From Euglena gracilis (Eukaryota > Euglenida > Euglenophyceae > Euglenales), in NCBI GenBank assembly GCA_039621445.1, contig CP154956.1, forward strand, positions 1,167,653 to 1,231,652: DNA of 64,000 bases, given 5' to 3'. Each line of letters opens with the position of its first letter. The stretch's first letter is position 1. The notes under the pieces were generated by a model. The model was not told where the DNA came from and did no database searches. It saw only the letters and a program-made list of their open reading frames with translations. The position numbers and the translations under genes are program-made. Below are positions 21,527 to 32,588 of the stretch, one piece after another.

Positions 21527-24500
21527 ATGCAAAGCACAGGCCCCAACCATCAATTCAACTATGCCTTATTACAGGCATCGTTGCAAGACATTGACCAAGA
21601 AACTGGGGATTGGAAGCTTTTATGTGAAAGTGCTTCCAGTCCCCACGCCGATGAGGCACAATTGGCTCAATTGTCCAGATTGCAACATTTGTCATCATTG
21701 ATAGTGGTCGGCGATGAGCTCACCACTTCATTGGCTTCAGAGGCTAATGCGGCCTCTTCCGCACTCACCTTGCCACAACGGGGGTATTCGCCTCTCTCTG
21801 CGGCAATGGTGCAGCTGCACACACCAGAGAGACCCGTGGTGATTCCGCCACCGGGCTTCTCTGGTGATGGTGGGCTAGAAACCCCGTGTTTCTTTCAACC
21901 CCCACCGGCTCTTCCACCGGCAGGCCCTTACAGAGCTTTGCCACCACCCCCGATATCGGGTGCTATCCCGCACTACCTTGGCAACCGGAGACTCGCCTCG
22001 TGGTGCCGGAATTATCCGGTACATCCCAACCCATGGATGACTATGGGAAGGGCACTGGTGAGCTCCTCACTGCTGAGGATGTGCCGCATATTGTTGCTCG
22101 GCTTTCAGGGGATCACCCCCTTGTGAGGCAGTTCAACCATGTGCAACAATGCGTTGCAGAGAGTGCAACCGCATTGAACAAAGTGCTTCAGTTTGATGAG
22201 GACAACCAGAAACATGTCTTCACCAAGCTGGAACACTGCTGGAATTACTTGCAGGAAGTTGGCAGGTATTGCCAGAGGAATTTCGAAAGTGCGGGTATTG
22301 ACCGTGCAAACTTTCAGGAAACCTTTGACAGAATATGCCAACAGCTCCCGCAAAACTTCCGGCAAATTAGTGAATGCATGCATGAAGCGGAAACGCGGAA
22401 TGACTCCAAGTTTCTGCACTTGCATGGCTCACTACAACAACATATCAGAGGGCGGGGGGACTGGGCCAACCCCAGGTGGAGTGGGAGGGGATCCCAGAAT
22501 GCACCATATTTCTCCAAATTTTGGTTCCACAGTATTTTATAAGGTGCCAACATGGCATGGAACCTCACGCCACCAAAGCCAGGTATCAAAAGCATAACAC
22601 TGCATGAATTGCCCTGTTCATCTGCGTTGTTGCATTTGCAACAACAGTTGCATGCACGAGATTCCTCGTCTGCAACATCCAGCAGTGGTGGATTTGTGTT
22701 TATGGACCATTTCACCACATTGTTCGCAACTTTCCATGAATCACAACACCGCATTATGCAGTTGTGCGACGAAACGGAAAAGTTTCGGCAATTCCAGTCA
22801 CAAGCCAACGAGAATTTTGATCCCCACACGTATGTGCGGCAGTTGGAGGAGCGACTTTCCCGTTTGGAGCAGAAAACCTGCTATTGTGACGCGAATCAGG
22901 TTGGATTATCCAATCTGAGCGCGAAAGTGGCGGAAATCGCACAACGGCAGGATTCCCTGCAGTTGCAGTTGCAATCCGACATTGGCGGGATCAACTCGGC
23001 CATTGCGGGTTTGCAACAAAGCTATTCCGCACTGTCCCACCGAGTTCCGGACATTAGCGGTATTCAGACTGCTATTGGGGAACTCCAGACCCGGTATGCA
23101 TCGGTGTCTACCAAAGTAACGGAAATGCAGTCTTTGCCTGCAGGTTCCAGTTCTCGGATTACCGAGAACCCTGATTTCAAGGCATTTTATGACAAAATGC
23201 TCACTAACAATCAGGAAACCTTGCAAGATTTCTGCAACAGCCTATTACAGCTTGAGGAATCGGTGAATCGGAACGCCCGATCCACGCAAGGTGAGATTAC
23301 CAGGTTGGATGAGCGGATTTCCGCGTTGTTGGATAAGCCACAACCCGGAAATTTGCCCGTGGATACCACAACCGCGTTGTCGGATGCCCCTGCACCGGGT
23401 GCACCCACCACCACACCAACCAAGGTGACATCACCTTTGCAGATTCTCTCAAATGCTGTAAAAGCATTAATGGGACAACTCCAAATACTGGATAAGTCTC
23501 ACGGGAAACTTGTCCAAGATGTTACCGGAATTTCCGAAAGGATTCCGCACTTGGATGACTTTTCCCGTTACCGCAAGCGTATTCGCGCTTTGGAGGATGA
23601 AGTTGACCGTATTTGCGGCCAACTCCAACTCGTTGAGCATTTGGAGCAAAGTGTGCATGACTTGTCTGTGGGTTTGGATAATGTGTCCAACCAACAGCGG
23701 GTTTCACACCGTAATTCGGCAGTATGCATTGCCGAAGATGCGCCAGATGCTCCAGATTCGCGTTTCCACAACCCGAATCTGGGTGCACATGCACCACCAC
23801 CACCCGTGTCCCGAGTGTCACAATCCGCGATTCCGCGAATTGTGCCACCATTGGCCTTGCCTACAACTCAAAACCAGTTTTCGGATGAATCTCCGATTAC
23901 GGGAACCGAATTTTCGGAAAACACGGCGATTCCGCCAAGTCTCCACGAAGAAATCCATCATTCCATGCTTGTGCGTGGAATGAGCCAAACCCGTACACCG
24001 GGAGTGGGTCACATGTTGCATGCGCGACATACCCCCACACCGGAGTGTCCCCCTATTACGGGTGACCAACAGGGTTTGCGACCGGATTTCCGGTACCAGG
24101 ATTCACCTTCACCAGAAATTTCGCGATTCCGACAAGAATCCGGAAAGGATACGCTTGGTGCTCGAGCGTACCCGGGCCCGAATCCACGGAATACCACCGA
24201 GGGCCAACGGGTTTTTCAGAAAGACTTCAAGGGCACCATCGCAATCGCGAATAAGGTGAAGCCCCAATGTGACGGTGACCCGACCACATGGAGACAGTTT
24301 TTCCGGGACTGGGAGTACTACTGGGCATTGAAAGGGCCAACCCAGGACACAAACCCGGAGGTGATCAAGATGGAATTCATTGATTGCCTCCCTAGGGATG
24401 AGAAGGAGCGCGCGCGACAACTCGTCATTCGCTACCGCGTTTCCTTTGATGACCTGGTGGAGCAATACGCTTCCACCAGTTCAAGTTTGGTCGCTAGGAT

Positions 24501-25656
24501 TACCCTGGAGACCAAGTGGCGGCAATGCGCCCCACCCGATCGCAAATGGAAGTCCATTGACCTTTGGTATGCCAAATGGTTAGGACTTGCCGCTGAAGTG
24601 GATGAACTCAGTGAAAAGCAAATGCGCGAACAGTTTGACGCTGTTCTCATGCATTTCACGCCTAGCCTCATCAAGGATATCCATCGTGAGGAGTTGGCGG
24701 GTAATGCAATGACTCTTGACCAACGCTGGAATTATGTTTCCAAGCAACTGAAGCTATCACAGCTTCTTGGTCAGATTCAATCCGCGTATACCGCACACCC
24801 AACCGCTGGATTACCGGCTGGTTCGGTGAACGCATTGCAAAAATCACCGGTTTCACCCGCTTCACCCACCACGGGATCGAAAACGCGATACCCGCGTTCT
24901 TCGGACCAAGCCACGGATAAAGTGTGCTTTTTGTGCAACAAATCGGGACATATGTCTCGGGAATGTCCTAACCCTGAAGCGCGAAAGCGTATTCAGAGTC
25001 CGCGAGGCTCGACCTCATCACGAGGTTCGGGTTCCTCCGCGTTTTCACGCCAATCGGGCAATTCACGGTCATCGGGTCCCCGTTCCGGTGGTATTAGCCC
25101 CCGGATCCCGTTCCGCGATGAGCGGAAACACGGTACCCCTCGGGGTAGGTCACCCGGTGCCCCGGCCAAGAAGCGTGATTCTCATCGCGAGACATCGCGA
25201 TCGCGTTCGCGAAGCGGATCATCTTCTTCGCGATCGTCATCGGGAAAACCCCGATACACCGGTCATGGTCGACGGGATATCCGGTCACCACGACGGTTTG
25301 ACGGGAAATCGGGAAACCGATCCCCCCGTTACCAAGAATCGCGACACAAATCTCGGTGTTCGCTTTGTGGATCGAGTGATCACCACTCATCCAAATGTCC
25401 GCGTTCTCGTTCTCCCCGCCCTGGCCAACGTCATCGCGGTATGAATCGCGGTGACAAGGGTCACTCCTCCAACCGCCATAAAGTCGGTTTCAAGATACCT
25501 TGTTTGGAGGATGACACCCCGGCTTCGGGCAGGAAGGGGGATGAGACCACGGATACCGATTTCGACGAGGCCCGCATGGCGGTGCGCACGTTGAAATCCG
25601 TTTATACCTCTAAAAGGCCCATAGCCGGCTATTCGGCCGGTTCGGACCTGGAGTAG
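21527..25656 (+). pseudogene. gag: Gag of element X
   Basis: Gag would be the particle structural protein. The start ATG 21527 is supported by conservation with H and E (NYALL-x2-SL). In order it has a Pro-rich N-terminal part, a long coiled-coil region (about 22750-23700), a capsid-like region (about 24230-24760, DPTTWRQFFRDWEYYW), and a nucleocapsid with two C-X2-C-X4-H-X4-C knuckles (24925-24966 and 25357-25398) separated by an Arg/Ser-rich stretch. It ends at UAG 25654-25656. One missing C near 21950 shifts the frame, and a TAA at 22540-22542 lies in the inserted recombinase fragment. An open frame of 1034 codons starts at 22552. The frameshift may be a sequence error, since the copy at 1-3955 lacks it. 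Confidence 0.8.
22441..22612 (-). repeat. Antisense fragment of a DIRS recombinase ORF inside gag
   Basis: Element H lacks this stretch: there the codons for SLQQ lead almost directly to the codons for CSSALLHLQQQ. Read on the minus strand the insert encodes LLIPGFGGVRF, then LAP-K-WNQN and KYGAFWDP. The DIRS-like recombinase ORF of this window (about 52990-52860, minus) encodes LLLPGFGSLRF, then LSP-K-WNSN and KYAHFWDP. The net insertion is about 153 bp, a multiple of three, but it brings an in-frame TAA on the gag strand. Confidence 0.85.
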
Positions 25657-25739
25657 GGGAGCCCGAGGTCCGAGGGCACGGACCTCTGGGCTGATGAACA
25701 GATGGAGGTAGGACCTGATCAACCCTGCCCCCCCTGCCC
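25651..25739 (+). promoter_or_regulatory. Gag-pol UAG readthrough module
   Basis: gag ends GAG-UAG-GGG and the same frame stays open into pol. After an 8-nt spacer (25657-25664) comes a perfect 7-bp stem, GAGGTCC (25665-25671) with GGACCTC (25680-25686), around an 8-base loop. The loop bases GGGCA could pair with TGCCC at 25735-25739 to form a pseudoknot. Element E (46524-46492, minus) keeps the UAG, spacer length, stem with one G-U pair, and loop size. H keeps UAG and spacer but not the stem. The layout resembles gammaretroviral UAG readthrough. Confidence 0.7.
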
Positions 25740-28700
25740 ATCTGCCTTCCTGGTCGGTACCCGGAAAATTTTCGGGTCCCCCACCCCCCACTCCAACTTT
25801 CCGCTCGGAATGTTGTGCAAAGTAGGAAAGGGTTCATGGGAAAGCTGGCAAGAAAATGTATTTTCGCCAGACCCTTCACTTTGCATACCCCCCATGGAAC
25901 TTTTGGTCCAAGCGGAAATCAAAATCCAAAATTTTTGTGCAAAAGTCAAAATTCTCATTGACACTGGTTGTCGCATTGCACTACTTTTTCGGTTCGGGTT
26001 GATACCAACCCCCCTCTTGGTGCAAGCCAAGAAGCCGATCAAAATTACGACGGCTGACAACACCCCCATGTGCGGTGGTGACTTGGGATGCTTTTTGGAC
26101 ATAGTCCTACCCCTCATCCCCAAGCACCACTCACACCCCCCCCAACCGCAAAATTTTCCGGATACCTGGGGATACGAATCCGGAATCCATGGTTCTGACG
26201 TAATTCTGGGATACCCCTTTTTACGTCAGCACCGGCTGGTAGTGGATTGCCACTCCCACGGTTTGCGCACATCACCACTCTCTTCATTGCCCCCCAAACC
26301 TTCATCACCCGTGGCGTCAACCGCGACAGCCACCAATTTTTCCACACCGTTTTCGAAAACTTTTACCCCGTTACCAACCACACCAACCAACGTTTTCCAC
26401 ACCGGGTGTACCGAGAAAGTTCACCCCCTGCCCATTACCATACAAACTTCCGTTCCCCATGAGGCAGGGCAAGCGAGTAGCGGTACCCCCCTCGTTCCAC
26501 TGGGTTACAAGACGAAAGCCCAAAGGCCTGAAGTGATCACGGTGTCGAGTAGTCGCCCAGCTGCACCAATACCCCGTTTTCCACCAGATGTATCGCTTTC
26601 AGATACATCTGTACACCCCCCAGCAGCTACAAAAGCGCATCCCAACTTTTACACACACCCCCACCAGACCAACATGCGCGACCAGGACCACTACTCCGAC
26701 ACTTCCTTCCAATGTGTGCACTGTAGGAGAATTTCCGCCCAGCCAGATTTCGATTGTGGATGTTTAGTCCAAACACCAACACTAATCCCGATTTCGCGCA
26801 CCCATACACTTGGTTGCGGATCGCAATGCGCGACCGTACATCAAGTGCTCCAACAACGAGGTATTGCCTTGTTGTTTGGGACCGCGAAATCCGTGTCACA
26901 CACCTCCCCCACCTCCATCTGGCATGATATGGACTGGGTATGTACCCATCCAACCCATCAACCCTTGGGAATGCCCCTTGGGAGTGTGGATGACACACCC
27001 TTGACCTATGTTTGCGGATCCTTGAATTGCGTTACCGCTCTTCAACCCGCGAATCAGGTCGACACATACGCGATGCGTGTATGGAATGCATTTAATTTTG
27101 GTCAATACCGTATTTTGGAGGAATGGTTCTCCAAAATCGCGGGTTTGGCTGATTCCTTCGATTTGCCGTTGGAAATTGATGCGTTTTCATCAAAAGCGCA
27201 TGCGCGCTTGTCGCGATATTGGTCGCGACATACCAACGCATTTCTTAAATTCTGGGGTGATACGGTGCTGTGGATGCATCCTCCCCCAAAGCTTATCCCG
27301 GATGTGGTGGAGAAAATCCTCCGCGATGAAGCGCGAGGAGCTCTCCTCATACCGGTCAATCCGAATGCGGATTGGTTTCACCAACTATCCTATGTGTGTT
27401 TTCATTGGTGGGATTTACCCGCTGATGTACCACTATTCGAGGATTTTTGTGGTATATTATTACCACCTGTCAAAGAAATCATTTTTCGCGTTTGTTTCTT
27501 CGACGCATTCGGAATATCCGATTTGCGTGTGCCAAGATACCTTGGTAACAATGGGGATACCACACCCTCAACGCAGATTTCTGCGGTCATTGAGAGTGCG
27601 GACCAACACCCCAAGTCTGCTGACTATTGTTCGCGAATTACTCGCGAATTCCATGGTGTACTGGATAATCCAGTTTACGCCTGCGACATCGACCCCGCGA
27701 TTCGCGGTCCGTTCGGTGTTTGCAAAATCGAGCTCAAGGATGGCGCTAAACCTATGCACCGGAAATTCTTCCGTTGCTCGGGTGAACGCGAACAGGCTCT
27801 CAACGAGATGATTGAGAAGCTCATCCAGCGGAAGTGGATTATCCCTTCCAAGAGCGAGTGGACATCACAAGCTTTTGTGGTGCCCAAACCCGCTGACCAG
27901 TCTGGTCAGAAGAAGTGGAGACTGGTGCTGGATTACCGGTACCTGAACTCCCAAACGAAGGATGACCCCTTCCCGTTACCGCTGATCGAGGATTTGATCA
28001 CAAAACAATCGGATAACCGGTTGTGGTCAATCTTTGATCTGGAAGACGGTTTCCATCAGATGCATTTGCATCCTGATTCACAACCGTACACGGCATTCGT
28101 GACATCCAAGGGTGTGTACCAATGGACGGTACTCCCCATGGGTGTTAAGAATGGCCCAGCCATGTTTCAACGCATGATCCAGTGGGTTTTGCGCGATTTA
28201 CCGTTTGCTCTGGTGTACATCGATGATGTACTGGTGGGAACCGAACCGCCATCCGCGGAATCGGGCGAGGATATCCTCGACCCGCATTATCGCGATGTGC
28301 GGGCGGTATTAACCGCGTTCCAAAAGCATGTGCTTTTTGCGAAGGGTTCCAAAATGCACCTGTTCCGCAAAATTATTAAGTTTTGCGGGCACATCCTGAG
28401 CAACGGGCAGCGTAAAGCCGCACCCAGCAAGATGGAGGCCATTAAGAAATGGACTCCTGAGGTCATTAAGACCTTAACGCATTTAAAGGGATTTTTGGGA
28501 TTAGCCCAGTACTACGCGATTTACATGAAAGATTTCGCGAAAATCGCGGTACCCCTAACCCGACAACTCAAAAATCGGACACCCGATAACGCAAAAGTCA
28601 TTTGGGATGACCAAATGCGCGAGGCCTTGAATAAAATCAAGGACTTGCTCCTCTCGAACGTGGTTCTCGATATCGCGGATCCATACAAACCGTATGTCCT

Positions 28701-30783
28701 GGAGGTCGACAGCAGCGATTACGCTGTTGGCGGGGTTCTTAGCCAGCATAATGCGGCGAATGAACTCCGACCTGTGGCTTTCTTCAGCAGGAAGCTACAG
28801 GGCGACAACGGGAAAGGACAGGTTAAATGGAGCATTCGCGAAAAGGAGACATATGCCATTGTGCTAATTCTCCAGAAGTTCCGCAGCTGGATAGCCAGCA
28901 GCCTGGTCCAGATACTGGTGTTGACGGATCATGAGAGCCTTCAACACTGGTATACCGAGGACCTGAACAAGGCCATGTCATCAGTGGGCAGAAGATGCCG
29001 GTGGCATGAGTTCTTGAGCCAGTTTAACCTGGTGGTAGTTTATACCCCATGTCATACGCAAAAAGTTGCGAATCCTCTCAGCCGAGCCCCCTGGTATTAT
29101 CCTGGGAACCCGGATGAAGGTGATGCGACTTTTCATGGCAGCCGTGAGGCTGACCAGTTCGCACGTCGATCCGACGCTGCGGACAACATGCTCGATTCAC
29201 TACCCGTTTCCCGGGTGTATCGCAGCATTGCCATTTCACCATTGCGTGGAAGGCGCCGGCGTGGACGCACTGCCGGACCCCGTCGCATTACGCGTACGGA
29301 AACTCCTACCCCCCTATTTTTCCGCGAATGGGATTATTCGCGCGACCCGGTATATAGTACCATTGTGAATAGACTTCGTAATGGTGAATCCATAGAGAAT
29401 TACTCTCTATCACCATTGCGGCTTATTTTCCGGAATGATTCTGGTTATAAATATTGTATACTCCAAGACCTGGTTGATGATGTGATTTTGAGCTATCACA
29501 ACCATGGTCACCCTGGGGCCCCCAAACTTCTTTCACTAGTGGGTCGCAGATATTGCACAACCCTGAGTGAAAAAGATTTATATTCGCGCTGTTTGCGAAT
29601 TTCGCAACGGTGCCAAATTTGTCAGGCTGTGAAACCGCGCAGAGGTACCCCCCCTGGTACGATGGACTTTTTCCCCGTACCACCTGACATTTTTACGTCC
29701 CTCTGCATGGATTTTCTCGAACTTGAACCTTGCAAAGGATCAGATGACAAAATTTACGATTACGTTTTTGTTGTCGTCTGTCGGCTGAGTGGGTACATAG
29801 TAGCCATTCCATGCCGGAAAGCAGGGTTGACAGCCCAAATTTTGGCATCCATATTCCTGGAAAAATGTATCTGCTTAATGGGTTTACCGAACGAAATCGT
29901 GAGTGATCAAGATCACTTGATCTCTTCGCGGTTTTTCACAACTTTGTGCGGTTTACTCGGCATTGAGCAACATTTTTCCATTATATACCGCCCGAAAGGC
30001 AATGGTAGGGCCGAGGCAGCCGTGAAATCCGTTGTCAATATGCTTCGCCTTTCACTGGCTGACTCGGGTAAGAATTGGTTATCCGTTCTTCATTGGTGTT
30101 TATTTTACATCAATACCTTGCCAGGGTTGGTATTACCACACTCACCGTACAAAATTGTTTTCGGACGAGACCCTCCGGCCATAGGGGATATCCCCTCGGA
30201 GAGACCCGCCCGAAGTAGCGTCAGCTGTGAAACGTGGTTTGCAGAAGTGGAATCACTCCGCTCTGCAGTCCAATCACGTATCACAGAAATTCATTCCAAC
30301 AAACGGAAATCGTTTTTACAAAACTTCAACACACCTGTGTATAGTCCAGGTGACCGCGTGTGGGTACGGAATAACCGCACCCGCATGCAATCTTCCAAGC
30401 TAGATCCTCTTTGGCTCGGCCCATGCGAAATTTTGGAGAGGTTAGGTAGTAGCGGGCGATATAAAGTTGCCTTGCCCAACGGGATTGAGGACGTCCACAT
30501 GGACGACTTCAAACCGTACCTTAGCCCCCCAGACGGAAAAGCAATCCCCTGCCTATATTTCAAGCCCCGTTCCAGATTACCTGAAACGGACGACTTTGTG
30601 GTCGATAAGATAATAGACCACAAGGTCGACAGGGGTGTGCACTACTGGAAAGTTCGCTGGAAAGGGTATGGGCCAGAGGAGGACACTTGGGAGCCAGCAT
30701 CCAGTTTTGTTGGATATGTCCAACAGGATTGGAAGCTGTGGAACAAGCGCAATAACATAGACATAAACATAAACACTTTCTGA
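25657..30783 (+). CDS. pol: Pol polyprotein of element X
   Basis: Pol makes and integrates the element's DNA. The frame is open from the gag UAG; the first ATG is 25702 and residues are counted from there. The aspartic protease has DTG at 87-89. A long linker (about 170-600) holds [19 protein letters not shown] follows (about 690-870) with YIDD at 839-842. RNase H (about 990-1120) has [16 protein letters not shown] and TDHES but ANPLSR where Asp is expected. Integrase has a zinc-binding HNHGH and CQICQ region near 1265-1310, catalytic Asp in MDFLE, Asp in SDQDH and Glu in GRAEA. A C-terminal chromodomain (about 1634-1685) reads [18 protein letters not shown] and could direct integration to marked chromatin. 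The frame is unbroken over about 1700 codons. Confidence 0.92.
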   Translation, partial: GSPRSEGTDLWADEQMEVGPDQPCPPCPSAFLVGTRKIFGSPTPHSNFPLGMLCKVGKGSWESWQENVFSPDPSLCIPPMELLVQAEIKIQNFCAKVKILIDTGCRIALLFRFGLIPTPLLVQAKKPIKITTADNTPMCGGDLGCFLDIVLPLIPKHHSHPPQPQNFPDTWGYESGIHGSDVILGYPFLRQHRLVVDCHSHGLRTSPLSSLPPKPSSPVASTATATNFSTPFSKTFTPLPTTPTNVFHTGCTEKVHPLPITIQTSVPHEAGQASSGTPLVPLGYKTKAQRPEVITVSSSRPAAPIPRFPPDVSLSDTSVHPPAATKAHPNFYTHPHQTNMRDQDHYSDTSFQCVHCRRISAQPDFDCGCLVQTPTLIPISRTHTLGCGSQCATVHQVLQQRGIALLFGTAKSVSHTSPTSIWHDMDWVCTHPTHQPLGMPLGSVDDTPLTYVCGSLNCVTALQPANQVDTYAMRVWNAFNFGQYRILEEWFSKIAGLADSFDLPLEIDAFSSKAHARLSRYWSRHTNAFLKFWGDTVLWMHPPPKLIPDVVEKILRDEARGALLIPVNPNADWFHQLSYVCFHWWDLPADVPLFEDFCGILLPPVKEIIFRVCFFDAFGISDLRVPRYLGNNGDTTPSTQISAVIESADQHPKSADYCSRITREFHGVLDNPVYACDIDPAIRGPFGVCKIELKDGAKPMHRKFFRCSGEREQALNEMIEKLIQRKWIIPSKSEWTSQAFVVPKPADQSGQKKWRLVLDYRYLNSQTKDDPFPLPLIEDLITKQSDNRLWSIFDLEDGFHQMHLHPDSQPYTAFVTSKGVYQWTVLPMGVKNGPAMFQRMIQWVLRDLPFALVYIDDVLVGTEPPSAESGEDILDPHYRDVRAVLTAFQKHVLFAKGSKMHLFRKIIKFCGHILSNGQRKAAPSKMEAIKKWTPEVIKTLTHLKGFLGLAQYYAIYMKDFAKIAVPLTRQLKNRTPDNAKVIWDDQMREALNKIKDLLLSNVVLDIADPYKPYVLEVDSSDYAVGGVLSQHNAANELRPVAFFSRKLQGDNGKGQVKWSIREKETYAIVLILQKFRSWIASSLVQILVLTDHESLQHWYTEDLNKAMSSVGRRCRWHEFLSQFNLVVVYTPCHTQKVANPLSRAPWYYPGNPDEGDATFHGSREADQFARRSDAADNMLDSLPVSRVYRSIAISPLRGRRRRGRTAGPRRITRTETPTPLFFREWDYSRDPVYSTIVNRLRNGESIENYSLSPLRLIFRNDSGYKYCILQDLVDDVILSYHNHGHPGAPKLLSLVGRRYCTTLSEKDLYSRCLRISQRCQICQAVKPRRGTPPGTMDFFPVPPDIFTSLCMDFLELEPCKGSDDKIYDYVFVVVCRLSGYIVAIPCRKAGLTAQILASIFLEKCICLMGLPNEIVSDQDHLISSRFFTTLCGLLGIEQHFSIIYRPKGNGRAEAAVKSVVNMLRLSLADSGKNWLSVLHWCLFYINTLPGLVLPHSPYKIVFGRDPPAIGDIPSERPARSSVSCETWFAEVESLRSAVQSRITEIHSNKRKSFLQNFNTPVYSPGDRVWVRNNRTRMQSSKLDPLWLGPCEILERLGSSGRYKVALPNGIEDVHMDDFKPYLSPPDGKAIPCLYFKPRSRLPETDDFVVDKIIDHKVDRGVHYWKVRWKGYGPEEDTWEPASSFVGYVQQDWKLWNKRNNIDININTF

Positions 30784-30975
30784 AACGATTTCGTTTTGGA
30801 GAATGTGTGTGTTATATGTGAATGTTTCGCGTTTATACCCCCCCCTGAACTTCATCTCCTGTCTTTCTCACAGAGTTTTTGATTAAGATAGAAGTTTCCT
30901 TTTTTCAGTGCCACAGCACTCAAAGCGACTAACAACAAGGTTACCCTTAGTTGTCGTCGTCGTTCGGGTAGCATC

Positions 30976-31392
30976 ATGCTGCCTGGGCGCGGACCTGGAC
31001 CAGGTCCACCATGGCCGCAGCCTTCTGGCGCGCCATACCCCCAGTACCCTCAGTATGCTGAGGCCCCGATTCCGGGTGCCCCACATGCTGAGAGGGTTTC
31101 AGCCCCGGTATTCGCCGCGGCTACCAGCAGCCGGTCCGCATATGCGGTACCAGATCCATCTGCCGTCCAGCAGCCGGCACCTCAGCCACCAGTGCAGCGC
31201 AGATCGCGCCTGCCCCCGTATGCGGGAGAGATGATCTTCCGCACTACGGAGACGTTGGAGCGGGCGATGCGTATGTGCGCACACCCCCCAACGGAGCCCT
31301 TTATGCAAGCCCTTTGGGATGCATACTGTGCTCAGTTGTTGGTGGTAGCCAACACCCCTGTGGCTCAGTGGTGTCCTTCTGCTAAGCACTGA
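30976..31392 (+). CDS. Small Pro-rich ORF between pol and ORF3
   Basis: The frame follows pol by about 190 bp and encodes 138 residues. The first half is Pro/Gly/Ala/Tyr-rich (PYPQYPQYAEAP). The second half is helical and conserved with element D: ERAMRMCAHPPTEPFMQALW then YCAQLLVVANTPVAQW. It ends at TGA 31390-31392; D stops at nearly the same distance after the shared motif. The same frame continues open after the stop into the next Pro-rich segment, so it may be a separate protein or the start of ORF3 with a stop. The function is unknown. Confidence 0.5.
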   Translation: MLPGRGPGPGPPWPQPSGAPYPQYPQYAEAPIPGAPHAERVSAPVFAAATSSRSAYAVPDPSAVQQPAPQPPVQRRSRLPPYAGEMIFRTTETLERAMRMCAHPPTEPFMQALWDAYCAQLLVVANTPVAQWCPSAKH

Positions 31393-32588
31393 TGAAAGGG
31401 AGAAGGTATTTCTCGTCGGCATCCGATTCCGGATTCGAAGCCGGGCGAGACGATGATGGACCTGGGCGTGTATGTGCCGCCCATGCTGCAAACGCAGACG
31501 CCGGTGGGATCCCACACCGTGCATATGCGTGAGCACACGCCCCCACCGGTAGGTGAGGCTGTGCATGTCCCACCTGGGATGACGAGAATTTTTGCTCGCC
31601 CGCCCTCGCCGCAGCGAATGCCGCCGCGCGAGCCGCCAGCGGAGCAATTTGTCTCGCGGTACGCGACGCACGCGGATTACCCGCGCGGCGCACGCGTGCT
31701 CCCAGCCGGACAGTCGGACGTGCCCTCTGAGGCATACGTCCAACACATGTTCACGCACTGGATGCCACAGGCATCACCGGTCGTCCCTGTCCCGGGCGTT
31801 GAGCCACGGCGGCAGGTGGAGCCCATAGTGGTGGAGGATGAACCTCCCCGCCATGCGGCAACTCGACCGCCCAGTGCACCCCCTGTACTGGGGATGTCCC
31901 CCGTCGGCAGGAGGCTCCCTACTACCACATGGCACCTCCGGGAACCGAGCAGGATGAGCTTGCTCGGCATTTCCTGCAGGAGCCAGTATTCACGTCTGAA
32001 GAGCACCGGGCGAGGTATTACTCCTCGCTGGCCGCCCTTCAGGGCCGTGGATACACCACCTACCATCCGTACCAACCGCAGCTGCGGGTGGCGACCCCGG
32101 TATTACCCGGTGAGCCCCCGGCAGGAGCGGCAGGATTACCTGCCACCCTGAAGCGCGATAGGGTTACGGAGAACCTTACCCCACAGCCCAGGCGACCCAG
32201 CCCACGGGACGCGGAAGGCGGTGCGGCAATGCAGGTGGAAGCCAGCCAGGATACCCCGGCTGGGCAACCACCGGCAGTGGCACAGGCAGCGATGAGCCGT
32301 CCTGTTGCCGCAATGCCACCGCCGATCCCTCCGGTATGGAAGGAGCCGCGACCCCCTACGCCGAAACCAAGCCCACGCCAGGCTCCTAGCCAGCGCCCAG
32401 CCACGCCGTCACCGCGACGTGCAGCGGAACGGCAAGGTCCCTCCCCAGAGATGGAATGGGAAGGTACCGAACCGACTCCTGCCGCACCGAGCGCCCGACC
32501 CTCTGGTATTCGCCAGACAGGGAAGGACAAAGGTAAGGCTGAGGGCAAAGGCAAGGGAGGAAGGCAAAGGCGTGGCCGGCAAAGGTAA
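31393..32588 (+). pseudogene. ORF3 N-terminal Pro-rich region, element X
   Basis: This region encodes Pro/Arg/Ala-rich, low-complexity protein. It reads in one frame to about 31920 (TMMDLGVYVPPMLQTQTP), then in another (APPGTEQDELARHFLQEPVF and AARRYYSS-like helical residues) to a TAA at 32586-32588. Its end has a Lys/Gly-rich stretch (GKGKGEGKGKGTAREEEEE) in yet another frame. Frame changes near 31920, 32540 and 32790 separate it from the rest of ORF3. They could be real mutations or indel errors in a repetitive GC-rich stretch. Confidence 0.5.

Noticed and set aside
22476-22582. Possible 107-bp spliceosomal intron in gag
   Set aside because: GT and AG ends exist, but removal of 107 bases would break the gag frame, and the segment is better explained as an inserted antisense recombinase fragment.
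30595-30755. Chromodomain as a host chromatin protein
   Set aside because: It is fused in frame to integrase and lies at the usual chromovirus position.
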